From assembly GCA_937872685.1 (NCBI GenBank), contig CALMTS010000435.1, positions 1-35,759 on the forward strand: a stretch of DNA of 35,759 nt, written 5' to 3'. Below the pieces are notes generated by a model, which saw nothing but the letters and a program-made list of their open reading frames with translations, was not told where the DNA came from and searched no databases. How positions within the stretch are numbered: position 1 is the first letter of the stretch; every line of letters begins with the position of its first letter. The position numbers were made by a program, and so were the translations under genes. The DNA is from an uncultured Desulfomicrobium sp. (lineage in GTDB: Bacteria; Desulfobacterota; Desulfovibrionia; Desulfovibrionales; Desulfomicrobiaceae). Below are positions 18,490 through 25,404 of the stretch, one piece after another.

Positions 18490-19592
18490 GCGAGGACCGG
18501 CGTACGGATGAGGAAAGGGCCGACGTTCCCGAGCAGGCCGAAGGGCTGGAATCCGAAGGCATGATTCGCGAAGGCGGGGATGCTCCGGTTTCTGAGGTTG
18601 AAGACGGGGGTACCGTTTCCGAAGCGGCCGGCGAATCCCCGGAAGGGGAAGAGGCCCGGCCTGCCGAAGCGGATGCCACCGGCGGCGCTTCGGATGCCGG
18701 TCCGGACGGCGCGGACGCGGCTTCAGGCGCCGAGCCGGCCGATCCTGAAAGCGCTCCTCCTGCGCCCAAGGCCGAATCGTCCCTGTCGAGCGAGCCCGCT
18801 GCCGACCCCAAGGACTCTGCTCCGGAAGAGCCTGTCCACGAAATGACGTTCACCGAGCATTTGAACGAGCTTCGTGTCCGTCTGGTCCGTTGCGTCATCG
18901 CCGCGTTTGTGGGCTTTCTGGCCTGCTACGCCTTTGCCGAGGATCTGTTCAAGATTCTCATGAAACCGCTTATGGACCTGCTGCTGCCCACAGGCGGGGC
19001 GCTCATCTATACGGGCTTGCCCGAGGCCTTTTTCACCCATCTCAAGGTCGCGGCCATTGCAGGCCTTTTTGTGGCCAGCCCCTACATTTTCTACCAGCTG
19101 TGGATGTTCATCGCCCCCGGACTTTACGAGGGCGAGCGCAAGTACATGATCCCCATCGCCCTGTGCTCGGCCCTGTGCTTCGTTACGGGCGCCCTGTTCG
19201 GGTATTTCATCGTCTTTCCCTTCGGCTTTCAGTTCTTTCTGGGGTATGCCTCGGATTTCATTAAACCCATGCCTTCGGTGAAGGAATACTTCAGTTTCTC
19301 GACGAGCATGCTTTTTGCCTTCGGGTTCATTTTCGAACTGCCGCTTTTCATGTTTTTTCTGGCAGTGATGGGCATGGTGACCCACGTCTCGTTGCGCAAG
19401 TTCCGCAAGTTCGCCATCCTGGGCAGCTTCGTGGTGGCGGCCATTCTTACGCCCCCGGATGTGGTCTCTCAGTGCCTCATGGCCGGCCCGCTCTGCCTTC
19501 TCTACGAGATCGGCATCTGGGTGGCCTACGTGTTCGGGAAGAAACCCAAGGAGCCCGTGGCCGAAGAGGAAGAAGCCCCGGCCAAGGGATGA
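18486..19592 (+). CDS. tatC: Twin-arginine translocase subunit TatC with acidic N-terminal extension
   Basis: A 368-residue protein whose TatC core starts at about residue 120 ([17 protein letters not shown]) and holds six membrane helices; the core alone is the usual length of about 250. Residues 1-119 form a low-complexity Glu/Asp/Ala/Pro/Ser-rich cytoplasmic extension. The core recognises twin-arginine signal peptides. The start overlaps the tatB stop by ATGA, which supports translation of the extension; an internal ATG at 18843 has a GGAAGAG stretch 11 nt upstream and could also be used. The extension's function is unknown. Confidence 0.92.
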   Translation: MSEDRRTDEERADVPEQAEGLESEGMIREGGDAPVSEVEDGGTVSEAAGESPEGEEARPAEADATGGASDAGPDGADAASGAEPADPESAPPAPKAESSLSSEPAADPKDSAPEEPVHEMTFTEHLNELRVRLVRCVIAAFVGFLACYAFAEDLFKILMKPLMDLLLPTGGALIYTGLPEAFFTHLKVAAIAGLFVASPYIFYQLWMFIAPGLYEGERKYMIPIALCSALCFVTGALFGYFIVFPFGFQFFLGYASDFIKPMPSVKEYFSFSTSMLFAFGFIFELPLFMFFLAVMGMVTHVSLRKFRKFAILGSFVVAAILTPPDVVSQCLMAGPLCLLYEIGIWVAYVFGKKPKEPVAEEEEAPAKG

Positions 19593-19598
19593 CCATGC

Positions 19599-19624
19599 GG
19601 GCAGGTCGCGAGGCCTGCCCTTTT
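19599..19624 (+). terminator. Intrinsic terminator after tatC
   Basis: A 7-bp stem (GGGCAGG at 19599-19605, CCTGCCC at 19614-19620) is followed directly by TTTT. It ends gua-tat transcription, but the hisB start is only 17 nt beyond the T-run, so some read-through may feed the his genes. Confidence 0.75.
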
Positions 19625-19641
19625 CATTGCAAGGAGGCTCT

Positions 19642-20232
19642 ATGGACGTTCGTACTGGCAGGATCGATCGCGAAACCCGCGAGACGAAGATCAATGTGGC
19701 CGTGAACATCGACGGTACCGGAACGTGTTCTGTTCGCACAGGATTTGGTTTCGCCGACCACATGCTTGAGCTTATGGGGCATTGGGCCGGTTTCGATCTG
19801 GAAATTTCCTGCGTCGGCGACATGCATATAGATGCCCATCACTCCCTGGAGGACGTCGGGCTGTGCCTCGGCAGCGCGCTGAACTCGGCTCTTGGGGATC
19901 GCAAGGGCATAGCCCGCGTCGGTTGTGCCAAGGTGCCCATGGACGAAGCTCTGACGGAAGTTTGTCTGGACCTTTCGGGCCGCTCGTATCTGGTGTATGA
20001 GGAGGTCGTGTTGCCGGCGGTGATCGCAGGGCAGGAGAAGGACCTCTGGCGCGAGTTCTTCAAGTCCCTGGCCGCCAAGGCTGGCATGAACCTGCACGTG
20101 CGCATGTTTTACGGGCAGAACGGCCATCATCTGCTGGAATCGGCCTTCAAGGGCCTCGGTCTCGCCCTGCGGCAGGCCGTCCGCGTGGAACGTGATTCCG
20201 TGCTCAGCACCAAGGGAGGTCTGGACGCATGA
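19642..20232 (+). CDS. hisB: Imidazoleglycerol-phosphate dehydratase
   Basis: A 196-residue monofunctional HisB that catalyses step 6 of histidine synthesis. The manganese-binding repeats are visible: [10 protein letters not shown] in the first half and [12 protein letters not shown] in the second. There is no fused phosphatase domain. An AAGGAGG site lies 6 nt before the start at 19642; the open frame upstream overlaps tatC and the terminator and is not coding. The stop overlaps the next gene by ATGA. Confidence 0.95.
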   Translation: MDVRTGRIDRETRETKINVAVNIDGTGTCSVRTGFGFADHMLELMGHWAGFDLEISCVGDMHIDAHHSLEDVGLCLGSALNSALGDRKGIARVGCAKVPMDEALTEVCLDLSGRSYLVYEEVVLPAVIAGQEKDLWREFFKSLAAKAGMNLHVRMFYGQNGHHLLESAFKGLGLALRQAVRVERDSVLSTKGGLDA

Positions 20233-20852
20233 GATATCTGATATTGATGATTTTTCTTCTGTGCGCAGCCTGCGCAAAACCGGCGCAATGGCAATCCATC
20301 CCGCCGACATCAACCCTGGCGGTGGCTCAATTCGTCCATCCGCAGCATGACTGGGAACTGATGGCGGGGGTCCTGCCCGAAGAGGTGTCCGTTATTTCCG
20401 ACGAGTCCCTCAAGGCTCTTGATGATTTGACCATCTCCACCCTGAAGAAACTGCCCGCGAGAGAAGTGCTGAGTCAGGCCATGGTCCGTCAGTGCGAGGA
20501 GATCGTCACCGCCAGCAAGGAACGGAACCGTTTCGAGACGGTGGAGTACTGGAAGGCCGTGGGCCAGTGCATGAAGGCCGACTTTCTGCTGGTGCCTTTT
20601 GTTTCGCGCTGGCAGGAACGCGAAGGCGGCGAGTGGGGCGTGACCCGGCCGGCCAGCGTGACCATGGACCTGTATCTGATCGAGACGGCCAGCGGTCAGG
20701 TGCGGAGGTATCATTTCGAGGAGGAGCAGCGGGGCCTGGCCGAGAACCTGCTGCAGGGAAGGCGTTTCGTGAAGCGCCAGGGACGCTGGGTCACGCCGCT
20801 GGAGATTGCGGCCGAGGCCCTGGAAGAAGGAACGAGGGCGCTTGGCTTATGA
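20229..20852 (+). CDS. Putative lipoprotein within the his gene cluster
   Basis: A 207-residue protein of no family I recognise. A short signal peptide ends in the lipobox LCAAC (Cys15), so it should be a lipid-anchored envelope protein. The mature part has a conserved-looking folded region with [13 protein letters not shown] and a late [14 protein letters not shown] strand; this pattern is reminiscent of outer-membrane assembly or activator lipoproteins, but that is a guess. It overlaps hisB upstream and hisA downstream by ATGA, so it is co-translated with histidine enzymes. No histidine-related function is evident. Confidence 0.8.
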   Translation: MRYLILMIFLLCAACAKPAQWQSIPPTSTLAVAQFVHPQHDWELMAGVLPEEVSVISDESLKALDDLTISTLKKLPAREVLSQAMVRQCEEIVTASKERNRFETVEYWKAVGQCMKADFLLVPFVSRWQEREGGEWGVTRPASVTMDLYLIETASGQVRRYHFEEEQRGLAENLLQGRRFVKRQGRWVTPLEIAAEALEEGTRALGL

Positions 20853-21580
20853 ATATCTTTCCGGCGGTTGACATCAAGGACGGCAAATGTGTGCGCCTGC
20901 GCCAGGGCGTTGAGGATCAGGTCACGGTCTTTTCCGACGATCCCGCGGCCATGGCCCGGCAATGGGTCGATGTCGGGGCCAAGTGGCTGCACGTCATCGA
21001 TCTGGACGGGGCGTTCAGCGGCACGCCGCGCAACATGGACCTGATCCGGGAATTGTGCGCTTCCGTTTCGATCCCGGTGCAGCTTGGCGGCGGCATCCGC
21101 AGCGTGGAGATCGCGCAGAAATATCTCGAGGCCGGGGTGACCCGGCTTATCATCGGCACCGTGGCTCTTGAGGACCCGGCGCTTTTCCGGGAACTGTGCG
21201 CCGCCTTTCCGGGGCGCATCGGCGTTTCCCTGGACGCGCGAGACGGCCGTCTCAAAACCAAGGGCTGGGTGGAGGACGCCGGCAAGACCGTGGCCGACGT
21301 GATCCCTGAACTCGAAGCCGCGGGTGCGGCATTCTTCATCTACACCGACATCAGCCGCGACGGCATGCAGTCCGGGGTGAACATTCCGGCCCTGGAGGCC
21401 TTGCTCGGCATGACCGACAAGCCGGTACTCATTGCCGGGGGCATATCCACCCTGGAGGACGTGCAGGCCGTGTTCCCCCTGCGCGAGAAGGGTCTGGCCG
21501 GGGTCATTACCGGCAAGGCCATCTATGCCGGCAGCTTGGACCTGAAAGCCGCACTCGCCTGGCTTGCGGCTCAGTCCTAG
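20849..21580 (+). CDS. hisA: ProFAR isomerase HisA
   Basis: A 243-residue TIM-barrel enzyme of histidine synthesis (step 4). The start [20 protein letters not shown] gives catalytic D8; the second acid is D129 in SLDARDG, followed by KTKGW. The C-terminal phosphate-binding loops are TDISRDGM and [10 protein letters not shown]. The start overlaps the lipoprotein stop by ATGA. A convergent terminator follows. Confidence 0.95.
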   Translation: MNIFPAVDIKDGKCVRLRQGVEDQVTVFSDDPAAMARQWVDVGAKWLHVIDLDGAFSGTPRNMDLIRELCASVSIPVQLGGGIRSVEIAQKYLEAGVTRLIIGTVALEDPALFRELCAAFPGRIGVSLDARDGRLKTKGWVEDAGKTVADVIPELEAAGAAFFIYTDISRDGMQSGVNIPALEALLGMTDKPVLIAGGISTLEDVQAVFPLREKGLAGVITGKAIYAGSLDLKAALAWLAAQS

Positions 21581-21599
21581 CCCGTTTCTTTGCCTTCAA

Positions 21600-21631
21600 A
21601 AACAAGAACGCCCGGTCCTGGACCGGGCGTT
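21600..21631 (-). terminator. Intrinsic terminator between hisA and upp (convergent)
   Basis: A perfect 11-bp stem (AACGCCCGGTC at 21607-21617, complement at 21621-21631) has a 3-nt loop. On the minus strand it is followed by TTGTTTTTG, so it mainly ends upp; the same stem may also slow plus-strand transcription from hisA. Confidence 0.8.
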
Positions 21632-21665
21632 CGGCGTTTACAGCACTGGGCTTTCGAAGCGAATC

Positions 21666-22292
21666 CTATTTGGTGCCGAAAATCTTGTCGCCGGCATCGC
21701 CCAGTCCGGGCAGGATGTATCCGTTTTCGTTGAGGCGTTCATCCACGGCGGCGACATAGATATCCACATCAGGATGGGCCTCCGTGATGCGCTTGATGCC
21801 TTCGGGGGCGGCTACCAGGAAGAGTCCGCGGATGCTCGTGCAGCCGGCCTTCTTCAGGCAGCGGATGGTGGCGTCGAGGGTGCCGCCCGTGGCCAGCATG
21901 GGGTCGAGGATGATGGCCATGCGCTTGTTGATGTTCTTGGCCAGCTTTACGTAGTACTCAACGGGCTGCAGGGTCTCCTCGTTGCGGTAGAATCCGACGA
22001 CGCTGACCTTGGCGCCGGGAACCAGGTCCAGCACGCCGTCCTGCATGCCGAGCCCTGCTCGCAGGATCGGCACCACGGTGATCTTTTTGCCCTTGATGAC
22101 ATCCACTTCCACCGGCCCGGCCCAGCCCTGCACGGTCTTCTTTTCCGTTTCCAGGTCCTTGGTGGCCTCGTAGGTCAGCAATCTGGCAATTTCCGAGGCG
22201 AGTTCACGAAAGTTTTTCGTGCTTATGTCGTGTTTGCGCATAAGCCCGAGTTTGTGCCTGATCAGGGGGTGTTCCGCCACGTATACTGCCAT
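21666..22292 (-). CDS. upp: Uracil phosphoribosyltransferase
   Basis: A 208-residue salvage enzyme that makes UMP from uracil and PRPP. The PRPP-binding loop DPMLATGGT is at residues 130-138, and PILRAGLGM (75-83) and the C-terminal [16 protein letters not shown] uracil-site segment are diagnostic. The start at 22292 has AAGGAGA upstream; the frame is open for 59 more codons upstream but without family similarity. Confidence 0.97.
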   Translation of the reverse strand: MAVYVAEHPLIRHKLGLMRKHDISTKNFRELASEIARLLTYEATKDLETEKKTVQGWAGPVEVDVIKGKKITVVPILRAGLGMQDGVLDLVPGAKVSVVGFYRNEETLQPVEYYVKLAKNINKRMAIILDPMLATGGTLDATIRCLKKAGCTSIRGLFLVAAPEGIKRITEAHPDVDIYVAAVDERLNENGYILPGLGDAGDKIFGTK

Positions 22293-22462
22293 GAGTGTCT
22301 CCTTGCCTTGACTGAAGGGTGGTGTGCCTGGACGCTGCAATTGCGTGCCCTTTCCTATGCTTCGTCCGTCGCATCGGTCAAGCATCCCTGGGGCCGCTTT
22401 CCGTTCAGGTGCGGCGCTGGCCGCGGGATCAGGATGGACCTTCAGCGTCGGGGGGACGCAAC

Positions 22463-22500
22463 GGCGCAATGATCAGTTCCGGCCGGCCGGCGCATTGATC
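22463..22500. repeat. Direct repeat GGCGCAWTGATC with central palindrome
   Basis: Two 12-bp copies (22463-22474 and 22489-22500), differing at one base, are spaced 26 bp. Between and partly inside them lies the 12-bp palindrome CCGGCCGGCCGG (22479-22490), and GATCA/TGATC can pair across it. This looks like a regulator-binding site or a stem structure; nothing known is matched. Confidence 0.5.
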
Positions 22501-22557
22501 TTCCTCGTGGAATAAAGAGGCTGTGATTGCAACCGGTTCGTTTTGGATCGCCTCGAT

Positions 22558-22587
22558 TGCGGGTTACATGGGGGCATCGAACCCGCA
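22558..22587. other. Inverted repeat, 8-bp stem
   Basis: TGCGGGTT and AACCCGCA flank a 14-nt loop. No T-run follows on either strand, so it is not a standard terminator. Function unknown. Confidence 0.4.
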
Positions 22588-22690
22588 GTGCGGGACGGAA
22601 TCAGAATATCATCGAATCTGGTGGAGCAAACTGCGGCTGGATCATGAGGAACACAGCCACTGAAGTGAAAGGTTGTCCAGTTTGAAGCGG

Positions 22691-22731
22691 GATAAAAAAC
22701 TGTTCAAGTGCAAAATAATTGCGTAATGAAC
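22691..22731 (-). terminator. Probable terminator of engB
   Basis: On the minus strand GTTCA and TGAAC (22702-22706 and 22727-22731) enclose a second short stem (GCAA/TTGC), and AGTTTTTTAT follows. The stem has internal mismatches but the T-run is good. It starts 14 nt after the engB stop. Confidence 0.55.
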
Positions 22732-22744
22732 TCTGCACAGGCCC

Positions 22745-23341
22745 TTACTCATGGCTGGATACTGCGGCGAATTTGTCGAGAAAGGATTGCCAAAGCTTGT
22801 CGATATTCATACCGGAGTGACTGGAGATGAGCATGGGCGGTTTCTCTGTACCCAGGAGACGTTGCCATGCGGCCTGGGTTGCGCTGCGGACAGGCTGCTT
22901 GCATTTGTCGGCCTTGGTCAGCACGGGGATGACTTCGATGCCCAGCGCTTTGATGTAGTTGATCAGGTCGATGTCCAGTGTCTGAGGCGTGAGACGAGAA
23001 TCAAGCAGGGCGACGACTCCGAACAGCCTGGCATTGTTCTTCAGATACCGTGTAGTGAGCGCGGCCCATTTGTCCCGCTCGGTCTTGGAGCAGCGGGCGT
23101 ATCCGTACCCGGGCAAATCCACGAGGTAAAAGCCTTCGGGCTCTACCTTGTAGAAGTTCAGGCTGCGAGTTTTTCCCGGGGTGGAACTGGTCTTGGCCAG
23201 GTTTTTCCTGCCGGTCAGCTTGTTCAGCAGGGAGGACTTGCCGACATTGGAGCGGCCGGCGAGTGCAAGTTGGGGTAGCGGCATTTCGCCCAATTGATCG
23301 ATGGTGTAGACTGTCTTTTCCAAAATTACGGTGCTGGGCAT
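22745..23341 (-). CDS. engB: Ribosome-biogenesis GTPase EngB (YsxC/YihA)
   Basis: A 198-residue GTPase needed for large-subunit assembly and cell division. G1 is GRSNVGKSS (residues 29-37), G3 is DLPGYG (75-80) and G4 is TKAD (142-145); the TSSTPGKTRSLNFY switch segment is typical. Length is normal. The ribosome site before 23341 is weak (GGAAATGG). It is divergent from the lipoprotein gene at 23446. Confidence 0.95.
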   Translation of the reverse strand: MPSTVILEKTVYTIDQLGEMPLPQLALAGRSNVGKSSLLNKLTGRKNLAKTSSTPGKTRSLNFYKVEPEGFYLVDLPGYGYARCSKTERDKWAALTTRYLKNNARLFGVVALLDSRLTPQTLDIDLINYIKALGIEVIPVLTKADKCKQPVRSATQAAWQRLLGTEKPPMLISSHSGMNIDKLWQSFLDKFAAVSSHE

Positions 23342-23385
23342 GAAACTACCATTTCCAGGAAACAGGGTTCTTGACGAAATACGTT

Positions 23386-23425
23386 TTGATCAGGCACTGA
23401 TAGAAAGAATTGTCTTGGTGATCAA
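23386..23425. promoter_or_regulatory. Inverted repeat in the engB/lipoprotein divergent region
   Basis: TTGATCA (23386-23392) and TGATCAA (23419-23425) are separated by 26 nt in the 104-nt gap between two divergent genes. A -35-like TTGACG lies at 23371-23376 but no good -10 was found. The repeat could be an operator; this is only a suggestion. Confidence 0.3.
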
Positions 23426-23445
23426 TAATTAATTGGAGGCATACT

Positions 23446-24258
23446 ATGCGTGCGTTGCTCGTGCTCTTGAGCGCCGTTTTTCTGTTGAGCGCGTGTTCCA
23501 AGGAAGTGAAGGTCGTTTCCACCGGCAGCGGCATCGAGTCAACCGTTGTCAGTGAACAGGCCAACGTCGAACTGCGGCTCAGCAAAACCGACCTGCTCAG
23601 GTATACTGATGTCGAAGAAGGCGTATGGCGTGAGGCCAGAACTGCCGGGCTGATCAAGGTCGGCAACAAGATTCTGAACAAGGATCTCATCATCGTGCCC
23701 GTGGCCGGCGTAGCTGCCCTGGGCGGGGGCTTCGGCGAGTATACCCAGAGCGGTGTGCTGGCCTCCGAAGGCGACCCCGAGACGGGCGATCTCGTTCAGA
23801 ATTTCATGGTCACGGCAAGGTTCGCCGGAGATCTCTCCCTGGGCGGGCAGATTGTCACCCTGGAAGAAGACCGCTTCATCGCCGGGTCCAATGACATCGC
23901 GTACGCCATGCTGTACCAGGCCGTGCCCGACACCCTGCCTGCCCATGTCGTCATCGCCGAGCCGGCCAAGGAACTGGGAAGCAGCTTCCTGCGGGTCATC
24001 GGAATGGCCGAGGTCAAGCAGGTCAAGCAGGGTATCGTCGCCCTCCCCAAGGAACAGGGCGGAGCCACGGGCACCCTGTGTACCCTGGAAGTCCTGGTCA
24101 GCAATCGTGAGGTCGAGTCGGGCGACCGCATCTTTCTCATGAACGTCGATGTGGCCGCCTTGGATTCCGAAGCCATTCAGGCCGAGGGCGAGCCCGAGAC
24201 GGTGGTGGTCCTTCCTCCGCATTCGGACAAGGTGCAGGAGCCCAAGGAAAACAAGTAG
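23446..24258 (+). CDS. Putative lipoprotein of unknown function
   Basis: A 270-residue protein with a signal peptide ending in the lipobox LSAC (Cys17), so it is likely a lipid-anchored envelope protein. I do not recognise the family. The mature part contains a Gly-rich segment (about residues 87-97) and a long beta-rich stretch in which DTLPAHVVIAEP and REVESGDRIFLM resemble the repeated modules of surface or flagellum-associated lipoproteins. The last 25 residues are charged and probably disordered. TTGGAGG precedes the start. aroQ follows after 3 nt, so the two are co-transcribed. Confidence 0.8.
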   Translation: MRALLVLLSAVFLLSACSKEVKVVSTGSGIESTVVSEQANVELRLSKTDLLRYTDVEEGVWREARTAGLIKVGNKILNKDLIIVPVAGVAALGGGFGEYTQSGVLASEGDPETGDLVQNFMVTARFAGDLSLGGQIVTLEEDRFIAGSNDIAYAMLYQAVPDTLPAHVVIAEPAKELGSSFLRVIGMAEVKQVKQGIVALPKEQGGATGTLCTLEVLVSNREVESGDRIFLMNVDVAALDSEAIQAEGEPETVVVLPPHSDKVQEPKENK

Positions 24259-24261
24259 GGC

Positions 24262-24720
24262 ATGGATATTCTCGTCATCAACGGGCCTAACCTCGGGTTT
24301 CTCGGGCAACGCCAACCCGAGGTCTACGGCTCTCAGGGCATGGACGCGCTCCCCGGGCTGGTTGAACGCCTCCTCGGAGACAATGCCCGGCATATTCGCC
24401 TGACACTGTTCCAGTCCAACAGCGAAGGCGTCCTCATTGATCGTCTCGAAGAGGCCTGGAAGGCCAAGGTTGACGGCGTGGTGCTGAATGCCGGGGCGTA
24501 TACGCACACCAGCCTCGCCCTGGCCGACTGTCTGGCCTGGATCAGGATTCCCTGCGTGGAGGTGCATCTGAGCAACGTGCACGCCCGCGCATCGAGCCTG
24601 CGCCATACGAGCCTTATCGCGCGGCACTGCATCGGGGCTATTGCCGGTTTCGGCATTATGAGCTATGCGCTCGCAGTCCAGGCGCTTTGGCAGCGTCTGG
24701 GCAGCCCTGAGGCCGCTTGA
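24262..24720 (+). CDS. aroQ: 3-dehydroquinate dehydratase, type II
   Basis: A 152-residue enzyme of the shikimate pathway. The N-terminal NGPNLGFLGQRQPEVYG holds R17 and catalytic Y22; FQSNSEG, NAGAYTHTS and EVHLSNVHAR (H102, R109) follow in order. The usual REEFR segment after HAR is replaced by ASSLR, keeping R109 and R114. Length matches the type II family. It lies between a lipoprotein gene and efp, an order common in related bacteria. Confidence 0.93.
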   Translation: MDILVINGPNLGFLGQRQPEVYGSQGMDALPGLVERLLGDNARHIRLTLFQSNSEGVLIDRLEEAWKAKVDGVVLNAGAYTHTSLALADCLAWIRIPCVEVHLSNVHARASSLRHTSLIARHCIGAIAGFGIMSYALAVQALWQRLGSPEAA

Positions 24721-24759
24721 TCGGCACCCGGGACAAATCTATGGAGGACCAAGGCAAGC

Positions 24760-25317
24760 ATGTTAGCGACAAGTGATTTCAAGAAAGGCAAGAAAATAGA
24801 AATTGACGGGGCTCCCTGCGAAATTCTGGAGTGCAGTCATTACAAGCCGGGCAAGGGCGGGGCGTTCATGCGAACCAAGTACCGCAACCTGATCACCGGC
24901 GCAGTGGTCGAGCAGAACTTCCGTTCCGGGATCAAGTTCCCCCGGCCCGACCTGGAAGTCCGTGAGATGCAGTATCTCTACAACGAAGGCGACGGTTATG
25001 CCTTCATGGATATGACCACCTTCGAGCAGATCTCCATTCCGACCTCCATCATCGGCGACAAGGGTGGTTTTCTGAAGGAAGCCCAGGCCTACAAGGTCAT
25101 GCTTTACGAAGGACGCCCCCTGGACCTGGAGATGTCCGGTTCTGTGGTTCTGGAAGTGACCATGACCGACCCCGGCATGAAGGGCGACACGGTCACAGGC
25201 GCCTCCAAACCGGCAACCCTGGAAACGGGCCTTGTGGTCAACGTCCCGCTCTTCGTCGAGATCGGCACCAAGATCAAGGTCAACACGGAAACGGGCGAAT
25301 ATCTCGGCCGCGAATAG
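24760..25317 (+). CDS. efp: Elongation factor P
   Basis: A 185-residue translation factor that helps ribosomes through polyproline stretches. The loop HYKPGKGGAFMR places the conserved, often modified Lys at K32. The three beta-barrel domains and C-terminal GTKIKVNTETGEYLGRE are typical. GGAGG stands 13 nt upstream with AAGG closer. No EpmA or EpmB modification gene is in the window. Confidence 0.96.
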   Translation: MLATSDFKKGKKIEIDGAPCEILECSHYKPGKGGAFMRTKYRNLITGAVVEQNFRSGIKFPRPDLEVREMQYLYNEGDGYAFMDMTTFEQISIPTSIIGDKGGFLKEAQAYKVMLYEGRPLDLEMSGSVVLEVTMTDPGMKGDTVTGASKPATLETGLVVNVPLFVEIGTKIKVNTETGEYLGRE

Positions 25318-25339
25318 CCTCTCGGCGCGAATGCACACC

Positions 25340-25376
25340 AAAGGCCATGGAGAGCGCTCTGTGGCCTTTTGTTTTT
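25340..25376 (+). terminator. Intrinsic terminator of efp
   Basis: A strong stem (AAAGGCCA at 25340-25347 with TGGCCTTT at 25362-25369, plus an inner AGAGCGCTCT palindrome) is followed by TGTTTTTC. It starts 23 nt after the efp stop and ends 28 nt before ftsK. Confidence 0.88.
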
Positions 25377-25404
25377 CGTCGCCGCCCAGTATGGAACAAT
25401 TCGA

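Larger units (their letters stand above)
22293..22744. other. 452-nt non-coding region between engB and upp
   Basis: No gene is supported here. It holds the engB terminator (22691-22731), a hairpin (22558-22587), a pair of direct repeats (22463-22500) and, closest to upp, a possible -35 (TTGACC at 22376-22381, minus strand) with a poor -10. The short open frames have no ribosome sites. Confidence 0.6.

Noticed and set aside
18843-19592. TatC starting at the internal ATG
   Set aside because: Possible, but the ATGA overlap of the upstream ATG with the tatB stop and the uninterrupted frame favour the long form; kept as an alternative in the tatC entry.
22336-22350. Sigma-54-like GGCACG ... TTGCA on the minus strand upstream of upp
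   Set aside because: GG and GC are 9 nt apart in the best alignment; sigma-54 promoters need 10. The alternative register with 10 nt loses the -24 consensus.
22558-22605. tRNA-like T-arm on the minus strand (GGGTTCGATGCCC)
   Set aside because: The flanking 5-bp stem does not pair in tRNA register and no acceptor or anticodon arm can be folded; the sequence is better explained as an 8-bp hairpin.
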